From: Parabacteroides sp. Marseille-P3160
Lineage (GTDB): Bacteria > Bacteroidota > Bacteroidia > Bacteroidales > Tannerellaceae
Length of the DNA: 64,000 nucleotides
NCBI RefSeq assembly: GCF_900162725.1
Contig: NZ_LT799418.1
Location: forward strand, 70,549 to 134,548
Direction of reading: 5' to 3'
In this document: piece after piece, positions 45,660 to 53,870 of the stretch
How the letters are laid out: each line of letters opens with the position of its first letter
How positions within the stretch are numbered: the stretch's first letter is position 1
Translations under genes and position numbers: made by a program
Notes under the pieces: generated by a model
Seen by the model: only the letters and a program-made list of their open reading frames with translations
The model's database searches: none
Told to the model about the DNA's origin: nothing

Positions 45660-46769
45660 TTAATTCACTTTCTCCAGCAGAGCGAAAGCACACCACAGGT
45701 AGGGAGCTTGGCCATGATAGTCGCCGGTAATGCGGGGACGATCATAATAATATTGTTTATCGTTCTTTTTGCCGGTACCTACGCAAACTTCCGTGACGTC
45801 ACCTTCCTCATTAATATAAGGAATCATGGCCAACCATGCTTTCCGGGCGGCAGGAGCATATTCCTCCGCATCCAGCCAGCCGTGCTTCACTCCCGTAATG
45901 AAAGCGTAGGTAAACATAGCCGACCCGGAAGTCTCCACCCACCAATCCGGTTCATCGATCAATTGGTTCCACATGCCATTCGGAGACTGGAAGCCCTTCA
46001 ATGATTTCATCATCGATAGGTAACCTTCCAGGATACGAGGACGATCCTTATGATCCTTGGGTAAATAACGCAGCAGTTCCGTCATGCCGACCGCCATCCA
46101 TCCATTTCCCCGTCCCCAATAATAGGGAACATCCGGTGCATGGTAAAAAAGTCCGTTCGGCTTTTGCAACTCATCTAAATAGAGCACCATCTCTTTAGCT
46201 GCCCTTTCGATATATTTCAAGTCTCCGGTCACTTGGTAAGCCAGTGCCTGAACAATGGTGATCATGTACATATCATCGATCCACAAACGCGTTTGCCAGG
46301 AAAAACCTTTTTCCGCCCAGGCTTTTTCTTCCGGCTTGGCATCTTCCGGCACTTCCCATTGCGTATCGGCATAAGGGAGCCCCAGCTCCAAATAGCGTTT
46401 ATCTTTCATCACCTGATATAATTCCAGCGGAAGACATCCGAACATGTTCAGGTCGACATGATTTTTAATCGGTAAAAGCTGCTTTTCCGTGGAAAAGAAA
46501 GGTTCGAACTTCTTCCGTAGAAGTTGAATTAATTCCTTATCCCCGGCAATTTCTGCATATTTCAGCGCTCCGTACCAGGTACAGACTTCCGCATAATGAA
46601 TCCATTTGCCCCCATATAGGAGATGTTTGCCAGAAATAAAATGACGTCCCAGCCGCGAACCAACTTCCTCCGGAGTAGAACCCTCCGGCATGTTTTCAAG
46701 TGAAGATAGTTGTGCATTGGCCGCGCCAATAATCAAGAGAAAAAATAGAATAAATACATACTTTTTCAT
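45660..46769 (-). CDS. GH88/GH105 unsaturated uronyl hydrolase
   Basis: About 369 residues from the ATG at 46769, where a signal peptide starts (MKKYVFILFFLLIIGAANAQ); the upstream ATG at 46790 lies inside the end of the GH5 gene and is less likely. The (alpha/alpha)6 barrel has WIDDMYMITIVQALAYQVTG with the catalytic Asp, PDVPYYWGRGNGWMAVGMTE, and a C-terminal AFALLEKVN. These enzymes hydrate the unsaturated uronic acid left by a polysaccharide lyase. No lyase of a known family is in this cluster, so its substrate supplier is elsewhere or is unrecognised. Confidence 0.88.
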   Translation of the reverse strand: MKKYVFILFFLLIIGAANAQLSSLENMPEGSTPEEVGSRLGRHFISGKHLLYGGKWIHYAEVCTWYGALKYAEIAGDKELIQLLRKKFEPFFSTEKQLLPIKNHVDLNMFGCLPLELYQVMKDKRYLELGLPYADTQWEVPEDAKPEEKAWAEKGFSWQTRLWIDDMYMITIVQALAYQVTGDLKYIERAAKEMVLYLDELQKPNGLFYHAPDVPYYWGRGNGWMAVGMTELLRYLPKDHKDRPRILEGYLSMMKSLKGFQSPNGMWNQLIDEPDWWVETSGSAMFTYAFITGVKHGWLDAEEYAPAARKAWLAMIPYINEEGDVTEVCVGTGKKNDKQYYYDRPRITGDYHGQAPYLWCAFALLEKVN

Positions 46770-46779
46770 AATCGCTGAT

Positions 46780-47889
46780 TTAATAAACAATAGATGATGG
46801 TTCCAATAGTGTTCTTATTAGTTCATTATTGGGGCTGCCGTCATTATTAATCAATCCAAACTGATCACTTTTGTAATTCCAATTGGCTGACGCAATATTT
46901 AACTCCTCAAAAATGGATATTAAGTCCCGATACCATCTTAACCGATCCTTTTCCGGAGCGCCGGTTAAAACTCCATACTCTCCACAATATAATTGCAACC
47001 CCAGTTCTTTCGCTTTTGCGATGGGTTTAGCCATCATCTTTGTCATGATCTCCTTATCAAAAGGCCGATTCATAAACCTACGTACTTCATTTTTCTGTGA
47101 TTCGGGGACAGCAATGAATTCTTCTTCTGAGAGGGCAATACCCGGATAATGAACCGGTCCGGAATAGTCTCGCAATCCAGTCCACGAAGCATGGTAATGG
47201 GTCAGAATAAACGGTTCATAAAAATGGAAACTTAAGATAATACGCTGGTCATCCGGCACTTTCAACGTATCGAATGTGTCAGCCGATTGCCAACGATTAG
47301 AGCCGATTACGATAAACCTTCCGGGTTCAACCTTGCGTAGGTCTGAGAAACACCGGGCGATCAATCTGTTCCAATCCTCCGGATCATCGGCAACCGCTTC
47401 ATTCATCAGTTCATAAGCGACCATGGAATCAGGATAATGTTTTAATGCGGCAGAGAGGTCGAGCCAAAGATTACAGAATCGGTCTTGCTCTTTGGGGTCG
47501 GTCCATAAGGGCTTTTCTTTTGCGTTAAAATGATGCGATCGGAGGATATGCAGGTCGACAACGACCCGGAGATTATTTTTAATGCTCCAATCGATGCAAT
47601 TAAACAGAAGACGAAAAGCATCTTCATGACGATTTCCCTTTTCATCCCACATTTGTTCCTCGTCAATAGGCAGGCGAACGTGTTGAAAACCCATGCCGGA
47701 AATAAATTCAATATCCTTCTCTTGAATAAATTCCCCACGATCTATTCCCCGGCGTTGACTTTGTGACAGCCAATGAGCCAAATTTGTTCCCTTCCCCAAA
47801 GTAAATTTAGGATAAGCCTCAGCTTGTGCATGGATAGAAAAGCTGTAAAATATCAGAAATAAGGCTAGAAAGATGTTTGTGAGCTTCAT
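46780..47889 (-). CDS. GH5 family endo-glycanase
   Basis: About 369 residues from the ATG at 47889, which opens a signal peptide (MKLTNIFLALFLIFYSFSIH). GH5 motifs are GTNLAHWLSQSQRRGID, the strand GFQHVRLPIDEEQMWDE, the acid/base Glu in VAYELMNEAVADDPEDW and the nucleophile Glu in LQLYCGEYGVLTG. It could be an endo-acting glucanase or mannanase; the subfamily is not clear. It is 10 bp upstream of the GH88/105 start. A 199-bp piece of a very similar gene is found at 50263-50461. Confidence 0.88.
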   Translation of the reverse strand: MKLTNIFLALFLIFYSFSIHAQAEAYPKFTLGKGTNLAHWLSQSQRRGIDRGEFIQEKDIEFISGMGFQHVRLPIDEEQMWDEKGNRHEDAFRLLFNCIDWSIKNNLRVVVDLHILRSHHFNAKEKPLWTDPKEQDRFCNLWLDLSAALKHYPDSMVAYELMNEAVADDPEDWNRLIARCFSDLRKVEPGRFIVIGSNRWQSADTFDTLKVPDDQRIILSFHFYEPFILTHYHASWTGLRDYSGPVHYPGIALSEEEFIAVPESQKNEVRRFMNRPFDKEIMTKMMAKPIAKAKELGLQLYCGEYGVLTGAPEKDRLRWYRDLISIFEELNIASANWNYKSDQFGLINNDGSPNNELIRTLLEPSSIVY

Positions 47890-48087
47890 AATGATTGTTC
47901 TAAAAGATTCCCATAAAGATATTAATTTCTTTTGTTTCCAAAAACCAACTATGTTTATAACTTTCAATAATTCCGATGCTTCAACTCTCTAAAAATTTAA
48001 GCTAACAGTTTGTAAATATAGATTTATTCATCATATTATTATTTCTTTTAATCTAATAGATTTCATTTCATATTAAAAAAGTCTATT

Positions 48088-49629
48088 TCAATCCTTTCCG
48101 TATATACTTTTAAAGAATGAAAATTCAGCCGGTGCCAAATGTTCTCCTATATGGATTAACCCAAAACGGGGAACCCTATCCCAACGGGTTAGATATTGCG
48201 AATCGAAAGACGATATTTCAATCCTCTCCCAGTCTATGCCATTCATACTTTGATAAAAACTCAGGAAACATCCCCTTTCAACGTTTATCTTCAGATATAT
48301 ATTATTAGAAGAATACGAATGATTATAAAGGACGGATGATTCTCCATCTTTCACCGATTGTAATATCACATTATTGCCTGAAACACCCCATGCTATAAGA
48401 TTTTTATCATCACCATACATCGTCAAGCCTTTAAAGCTTTCGTTTTTATTAATAACTTCTGTCTGATATGAATAATCCGACACTTGTGGACGCAAGCATA
48501 ATGCCGTACCAAAAAGATTATTATTTATAGGAGTCCCGCTCAAAATTAATTTGTTATTTCCAACTATAATGTCAATATTGGCATATGGATAATTCCATGA
48601 CCAATCCTTTTTCAGAACCGAATCCGTAAAATTATCCTTAAAACTTTCGGCAAACGTCTGTTCTGTTCCTTTATAGGGTATTGATTGCTTACGTAAAGCT
48701 ATATTTCCGGTTTTGAAATGTAGCCAGTTATCATCACCTACAAATACTTCCTGCAAGATAGGCTGGCGTCCGGCATAGAAACCATCTCCTTTCAGATAGG
48801 CATGGCACATATAAAATAGGCGTCCCTCCTTAGTTGTAACAACCGTTCCGTGCCCACACGAAATATAATCACCTTCTCCCCCCTGTAACACAGGATTCTT
48901 CTCATACTTTTCATAAGGCCCTTTAAAATTCTTCGAACGGGCTACATATACATCATAATCGCTACGAGGGCCACAGCATCCATGCGCGGCATATATAATA
49001 TAATAATAATCACCATATTTGAAATGACACTGTCCTTCCATTCCTATGCCTTCATTATCCTTTAACAAGGAAAAAGATTCTCCTTCCAAATGTAAGCCGT
49101 CGGCAGATAATTTACTACCCAGTAATTCAATAGGACGTTTGTCAAGCCCATATGCTTTCCATGTTATATACAATTCTCCTTTATCATCATATACAAATGC
49201 ATCTATCGCTTCAGTTCCATACTCAACAATTGGCCCATGATCCATAAATTTGCTATCCGGAGAGTCAGCCGATGCCACTCCTATATAGGAGATACCGTCT
49301 GTTTTCCGGCGGGCTGTATAATAGCAAAAAACCTTATCATTATGATAAAACAATTCGGGCGCCCAAAAGGAGTTGGATGTCCATCCCGGCTGTTCGTTAA
49401 AAACAGCTCCGGTCTGTTTCCAGTTAACTAAATCCGTAGAGAGAAATATCGGATAAAAAGGCGCCCATTCAGAAGATGTTGCCGTGGCATAATATTTATT
49501 GCCGATTCGAATAATGGAAGGATCGGCCAAATCTCCTCGAATCACAGGATTTGTGAAATAATTTTGCTGTCCGTAAATAGCAAAAATGAAAAATACATTG
49601 AAAGTAGATAGTAAGAACAAGTTTCTCAT
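48088..49629 (-). CDS. GH43 glycosidase with C-terminal beta-sandwich
   Basis: A 513-residue secreted enzyme: signal peptide (to about 20), GH43 propeller (about 25-320) with GDLADPSIIRIGNKYYATAT (base Asp), FWAPELFYHNDKVFCYYTAR, EAIDAFVYDDKGELYITWKA and the general acid region EGQCHFKYGDYYYIIYAAHG, then a C-terminal lectin-like/DUF1349-like sandwich (about 335-510). Probable arabinofuranosidase or xylosidase-type activity. Coding DNA is AT-rich compared with the 39-46 kb genes. Confidence 0.88.
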   Translation of the reverse strand: MRNLFLLSTFNVFFIFAIYGQQNYFTNPVIRGDLADPSIIRIGNKYYATATSSEWAPFYPIFLSTDLVNWKQTGAVFNEQPGWTSNSFWAPELFYHNDKVFCYYTARRKTDGISYIGVASADSPDSKFMDHGPIVEYGTEAIDAFVYDDKGELYITWKAYGLDKRPIELLGSKLSADGLHLEGESFSLLKDNEGIGMEGQCHFKYGDYYYIIYAAHGCCGPRSDYDVYVARSKNFKGPYEKYEKNPVLQGGEGDYISCGHGTVVTTKEGRLFYMCHAYLKGDGFYAGRQPILQEVFVGDDNWLHFKTGNIALRKQSIPYKGTEQTFAESFKDNFTDSVLKKDWSWNYPYANIDIIVGNNKLILSGTPINNNLFGTALCLRPQVSDYSYQTEVINKNESFKGLTMYGDDKNLIAWGVSGNNVILQSVKDGESSVLYNHSYSSNNIYLKINVERGCFLSFYQSMNGIDWERIEISSFDSQYLTRWDRVPRFGLIHIGEHLAPAEFSFFKSIYGKD

Positions 49630-49640
49630 GTTAATTGCAT

Positions 49641-50216
49641 TTATATGGATTTAATATATCCTACCGGATTACGGGGCTTATTTAATATCTTATTTTTCGT
49701 TTGCAATTCTGCTAATGTTTCATTGATAAGCTCTATTTGCATTCGACTCTCTTCATTGATATCATTATAGTCGGCAAAGACCTCCTCAATGTATTCTTTT
49801 AATTCTTTCATTTGATCTTCCAAACGCCCGATTCTACCGACCAGAGGATTGGCTATAACTTGACGGATAGCCACAAAAGCACGCATTATATTAATATTTA
49901 CCTGTACGGCAATATCGCTATTTAATACTCCGGAAAGCATCGCTAAGCCTTGCTCTGTGAAAGCATATGGAAGTTTGCGGGTGCCACCCCAGCTTGATGT
50001 TCCATTTTGGAATATCAAGTTTACTTTCAACTCATCAAATTCCTCTTTTGTAAGTTGGAACATGAAATCAGAGGGGAAACGTTTGATATTTCTCTGAACC
50101 GCTTTGTTTAGATTACTGGTTGTCACTAGATACAACTCCGCTAAATCTTTATCAAACATCACTTTCTGACCTCGTATTTCATAAATCTTGCTTTGGATTA
50201 ACTGTAACTGGTCCAT
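49641..50216 (-). CDS. ORF6N domain DNA-binding protein
   Basis: A 191-residue protein. The ORF6N (KilA-N-related) domain covers about 8-95 ([60 protein letters not shown]). The C-terminal helical part has a coiled coil. ORF6N proteins are found in phages and in many Bacteroidetes genomes, often near mobile DNA, and are taken to bind DNA. It sits 11 bp upstream of GH43 in the same direction and just downstream of decayed glycosidase relics, which suggests it came with a rearrangement. Confidence 0.85.
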   Translation of the reverse strand: MDQLQLIQSKIYEIRGQKVMFDKDLAELYLVTTSNLNKAVQRNIKRFPSDFMFQLTKEEFDELKVNLIFQNGTSSWGGTRKLPYAFTEQGLAMLSGVLNSDIAVQVNINIMRAFVAIRQVIANPLVGRIGRLEDQMKELKEYIEEVFADYNDINEESRMQIELINETLAELQTKNKILNKPRNPVGYIKSI

Positions 50217-50262
50217 TTAGTATTTATATATAATATTCTTTTCCTCTGATATTTAGGAGACC
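50217..50262. other. Junction between ORF6N gene and GH5 relic
   Basis: Short AT-rich joint where similarity to the GH5 gene starts abruptly (50263). It marks a rearrangement end-point. Confidence 0.4.
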
Positions 50263-50461
50263 CCAATCGATACAATTAAACAGAATATGAAAAGCATCTT
50301 CATGACGATTTACCTTTTCATCCCACATTTGTTCCTCGTCAATAGGTAAGCGAACGCGTTGAATACCCATGCCGAAAATAAATTTAATGTCCTTCTCTTG
50401 AATAAACTTCTCGCGATCTATTCCCCGGCGTTGACTTTATGACAGCTAATGAGCCAAATTA
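50263..50461 (-). pseudogene. GH5 gene fragment (duplicate of 47587-47785)
   Basis: A 199-bp block aligning without gaps and with only scattered substitutions (about 90 percent identity by eye) to the N-terminal part of the intact GH5 gene. The relic carries an in-frame stop where the intact gene encodes Gln in WLSQSQRRG. It has no start, no end and no catalytic Glu residues. It is the leftover of a second, closely related GH5 gene. Confidence 0.85.
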
Positions 50462-50734
50462 GTTTCTTCGACCAATATAATCCTGATTTTGGTATCGAGG
50501 ACGATGGAATATATTGATTTAAATTATACTACATCACGGCAGCTGTTTCGCGCCAATAATCCTTTTCAAAAGTAATATCCATATCGTGTCATTTGATATG
50601 GTAAAAATAATACTATTTTTTAGTAATCCACAAAAAAGTGAATTTCCCAACAGAAAGAAAGCGCAACAAACTTGTTTTCGCCTTTTTTCTCAAAAGTGAA
50701 TTATTCCTCGTTATTCCCTATTTTTCATATAAGT
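50462..50734. other. Unassigned intergenic stretch between two gene relics
   Basis: 273 bp of AT-rich sequence. I see no open frame or recognisable gene piece; it is probably eroded sequence from the same lost glycosidase cluster. Confidence 0.4.
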
Positions 50735-50838
50735 AGTTAATTCACCTTCTTTCATAATATTGCTATGCTTTATTTTTACATCTTTAATCACATAGCCCGC
50801 CCAGTTCAACCGAACTTACATACCTGTATGCGTCCTTA
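50735..50838 (-). pseudogene. GH92 C-terminal fragment
   Basis: About 100 bp aligning to the 3' end of the intact GH92 gene (43488-43590), for example TTCATAATAT-GCTATG and CAGTTC-ACCGAACTTACATA, at lower identity (about 75 percent by eye) and with one indel. It comes from a different GH92 paralogue. In transcription order it precedes the GH5 relic. Confidence 0.7.
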
Positions 50839-50961
50839 ACTAAATATTGTCCAAGGCAATATTGCGGGCATGCCGGATAAAAAAGCTGATAGCTCTTAAG
50901 CATATGGGGGAAATGTCGCCCTTGTCGGGTAACCGAGTAAACACGAAGCTACTTCAACGGG

Positions 50962-51000
50962 AAAAAACAGGCACTCTATGCCCAAAAGCCTTAGAGTGCC
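50962..51000 (-). terminator. Terminator of the susCD/phosphatase operon
   Basis: GGCACTCTA/TAGAGTGCC is a perfect 9-bp stem; in leftward transcription it is followed by TGTTTTTT. It closes the operon after the 51031 gene, so the CAZyme run further left needs another promoter. Confidence 0.8.
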
Positions 51001-51030
51001 AATTCAAATAATTAAAGCCCAGTAATGAGT

Positions 51031-51948
51031 TTATTTCACACTAACCACGATCATTATCGGAAAATGATCTGAAGGTGTACGAGCAACATATTTTTGCATA
51101 GATACTTCTTTTGGAAAATTTGCATTTTGTTCTCTTTGTGAATTTCCATCTGCTTCTGAACGATAAGTATCAGTTAGAATTCCGTACTTTTCCACCTCAA
51201 ATTCTTTTGTCAGAAATAAATGATCAATACGGCTATCGGTCTTGCGATCTACATGGAAACCGTTAAATGTACCGTTTGTCGCATACCGGAAATCTGCGAT
51301 CTGATATGAGTCTCGCATGATTCCGGAATTATCTAATAATAAGTAAGATTCATTATTCTGATCTACATTAAAATCACCGGTAAGAATCGTCGGCAATCTT
51401 TCAGGAAACTCTCTTATTTTTTTTAAGATAAGCTTGGCACTCTCTGTTCTTGCTTGTACTCCAATATGGTCCATGTGTAGATTAAAAAACAAAAAAGTAA
51501 ATCCCGTTTCTCTATCACGGAATTTGCCCCAGGTACAAATACGCGGAAGAACAGCATCCCAGCCTTTATTCGGACGGTCCGTTATTGTTGATAACCAAAA
51601 ATCGCCATGATCAAGCACTTCAAATTTACCAGTACGGTAGAATATCGCTGAATGTTCTCCGCCTTGTTTCCCATCATCACGTCCTACCCCGATATAATCA
51701 TATCCCGGCATAGCTTTTTTTAGATCCTGCAGCTGATGAAACTTGCCTTCCTGAGTTCCCAAAATATCAAATCCATGAAATTGTATCAGTTGAGCAATAT
51801 ACGGATAACGTTGTCCCCAGCCATTTCCGGCAGTCGAATCTTCTTTATTCGCATACCGTAAATTGTAAGTTGCGACTACCATTGATTCTGCCTGTACAGC
51901 CAACAGGGAACAAAAAATAAACAGAAAAGAATAAAAGAACTTCTTCAT
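51031..51948 (-). CDS. Secreted endonuclease/exonuclease/phosphatase-fold hydrolase
   Basis: About 305 residues from the ATG at 51948, which opens a signal peptide (MKKFFYSFLFIFCSLLAVQA). All motifs of the metal-dependent EEP fold are present: ATYNLRYANKED, DILGTQEGK, the His in LHMDHIGVQAR, LTGDFNVDQNNESY, SRIDHLFLT and the final PSDHFPIMI. Such enzymes cleave phosphodiester or phosphomonoester bonds in nucleic acids, inositol phosphates or sphingomyelin. It directly follows susD, so it may act on a phosphate-bearing glycan or glycolipid; that is inference. Confidence 0.88.
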   Translation of the reverse strand: MKKFFYSFLFIFCSLLAVQAESMVVATYNLRYANKEDSTAGNGWGQRYPYIAQLIQFHGFDILGTQEGKFHQLQDLKKAMPGYDYIGVGRDDGKQGGEHSAIFYRTGKFEVLDHGDFWLSTITDRPNKGWDAVLPRICTWGKFRDRETGFTFLFFNLHMDHIGVQARTESAKLILKKIREFPERLPTILTGDFNVDQNNESYLLLDNSGIMRDSYQIADFRYATNGTFNGFHVDRKTDSRIDHLFLTKEFEVEKYGILTDTYRSEADGNSQREQNANFPKEVSMQKYVARTPSDHFPIMIVVSVK

Positions 51949-52018
51949 ATTACAATATTTGTTTAAAATTGATGGTAACGGAAACAACAGTCTCCGTTAC
52001 TCATATAATAGATTATAT

Positions 52019-53851
52019 TTACCAACCTGGATTTTGTTTCAGTTTAGGGTTTTTCTGAATTACGACTTCGGGTATAGGATATAAATATTGCCGGACTGGC
52101 CATTCACGGCCTACATAATTGTATTTCATCACATAACCACCACCATTAACAGCTTTTACATTTAATACATTTCCCTTGCTTGTACCTACATATACGCCGA
52201 TAGATGAATATTTGGAATCACCAATTTTATCCGTATCATAAAAATAGGCATCATATGTATTATCCCCATCCATGTCCAGTGGTGTATTCAATGCTGGGAT
52301 AAATACACCTTCCCACGGATCTTCCACCCATAGGTTGCAATAATTCCAGCGTTTCAAGTCAATCAACCGAAACCCTTCCAAGCATAATTCAATTTCTCTT
52401 TCGCGACGGATTTCCAAGATTTCAGGCTTGGTGATATTCGGATAATAAGTCGCAATATACGGTTCGATTGCCGTTGGTTTGGCCGACAACGTACCAGTCT
52501 GTGCCGTTCCGCCGGTAATGCCTGCCCGGTTACGCAGTCGCCCAATTGTCAATGCCCAATCGGCATCTGTCATAGTCCCCAATTCAGCCTTTGCCTCTGC
52601 ATAGTTCAATAATACTTCTGCAAAACGCAGAATTGGGATATCATTGTCATTAGTCGCAGCATCATCATAAGAAACATCATCCATTACAAATTTAGTAAAC
52701 TGATAGCCTGTTAATGTATGGCCTGTAAAGTTGGCGCTTGTTCTGACGTAAGTACTACTTGCGTCCTTACGCGTATAATCTGCCCCCCGGATCGTTTGGT
52801 TCAGACGCGTGTCACGATTGGTAGTTTCCTGTACAAAAGTCTTATAAGTTCCACCTTCATTCTTTTCATTGTATGGAGTTCCGTCGATATTCAAATAAGT
52901 TTTAGCAAATTTACGGCTCATACACAAATGAGGGCCGTAGGTAGATGAATTATAATACCAGTTTTGTTCTCCTAGCCCTAGCACTTTATCTGTAGCGATC
53001 GCCATCATGACCTCTGTCGTAACCGCATTATCAGCGATGAACAATTCCCTATAAGCCCCCCTTCCATTAGCATAGGTACCAGATAGATATAATTTGTACG
53101 GTCCCTTGTCGATTACTTCCTTAGCCGCATCTGCCGCTAATTGATACAATTCATCTGCGGAATAGTCGGTACAACCCGTACGGGCGATATCCAATTGGTC
53201 GTTTGCATGATATTTTCTCCAGGCTGCCTCAAATAAACAGACTCGTGATTTGAAAGCCATAGCTGTCCACTTGTTTACAAGAGTAGAATTAGTCGTTATA
53301 TCGGATTCACTGATGTTTGCATAAGCATAATCCAAATCTTCAATAATATGGCCGATAATCATATCGCGGGAGTCTTGCGGATTATACAAATCCGGATCGT
53401 CTACATTATTAAAGACTTTATCAATCCAAGGCACCTCGCCGTAAGTCACCAGTTTATCAAAGTAGAAACGTGCTCTGAACAAGCGGGCAATGCCGTTGTA
53501 ATTATTGCGGATTTTCTCGCTAAGCGTTTCATTCGTATTATTCTCTAAAAAGAAGTTGATATTTCTAAGGGCCCCCCACGACCAGCTAGTAGAAGAATTA
53601 GTTGTATAGGCTCCTACCTCCATACCGCTATTAGAGTTTTTCACTCCAAAATCAATGGTAATATTACGTTTAAACGCCTCGCTACGCGATGGCAATTCAT
53701 TATAAAAAGAATAAGCATAAGTCTGTAGTCCTTTTTCAGAGCTAAAGACCATTGCCACTGAAGCAGAAGACTGAGGCTCTTCGTCCATATTACATCTAGT
53801 AAAAAGGATGCCAACGGCCAATAATATGTATATAAATATATTCTTTTTCAT
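52019..53851 (-). CDS. susD: SusD/RagB-family lipoprotein
   Basis: About 610 residues from the ATG at 53851 (an ATG three codons earlier is also possible). Signal peptide with Cys20 after an unusual ILFTR stretch, so the lipobox has Arg just before the Cys, a poor fit. The SusD core has GIARLFRARFYFDKLVTYGE, the TPR helices, ILRFAEVLLNYAEAKAELG, and the C-terminal EILEIRREREIELCLEGFRL with DLKRWNYCNLW. It is larger than typical SusD (about 520-550). It lies 10 bp after the susC stop. Confidence 0.93.
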   Translation of the reverse strand: MKKNIFIYILLAVGILFTRCNMDEEPQSSASVAMVFSSEKGLQTYAYSFYNELPSRSEAFKRNITIDFGVKNSNSGMEVGAYTTNSSTSWSWGALRNINFFLENNTNETLSEKIRNNYNGIARLFRARFYFDKLVTYGEVPWIDKVFNNVDDPDLYNPQDSRDMIIGHIIEDLDYAYANISESDITTNSTLVNKWTAMAFKSRVCLFEAAWRKYHANDQLDIARTGCTDYSADELYQLAADAAKEVIDKGPYKLYLSGTYANGRGAYRELFIADNAVTTEVMMAIATDKVLGLGEQNWYYNSSTYGPHLCMSRKFAKTYLNIDGTPYNEKNEGGTYKTFVQETTNRDTRLNQTIRGADYTRKDASSTYVRTSANFTGHTLTGYQFTKFVMDDVSYDDAATNDNDIPILRFAEVLLNYAEAKAELGTMTDADWALTIGRLRNRAGITGGTAQTGTLSAKPTAIEPYIATYYPNITKPEILEIRREREIELCLEGFRLIDLKRWNYCNLWVEDPWEGVFIPALNTPLDMDGDNTYDAYFYDTDKIGDSKYSSIGVYVGTSKGNVLNVKAVNGGGYVMKYNYVGREWPVRQYLYPIPEVVIQKNPKLKQNPGW

Positions 53852-53870
53852 GCTGTACAAGCTTTATTAA

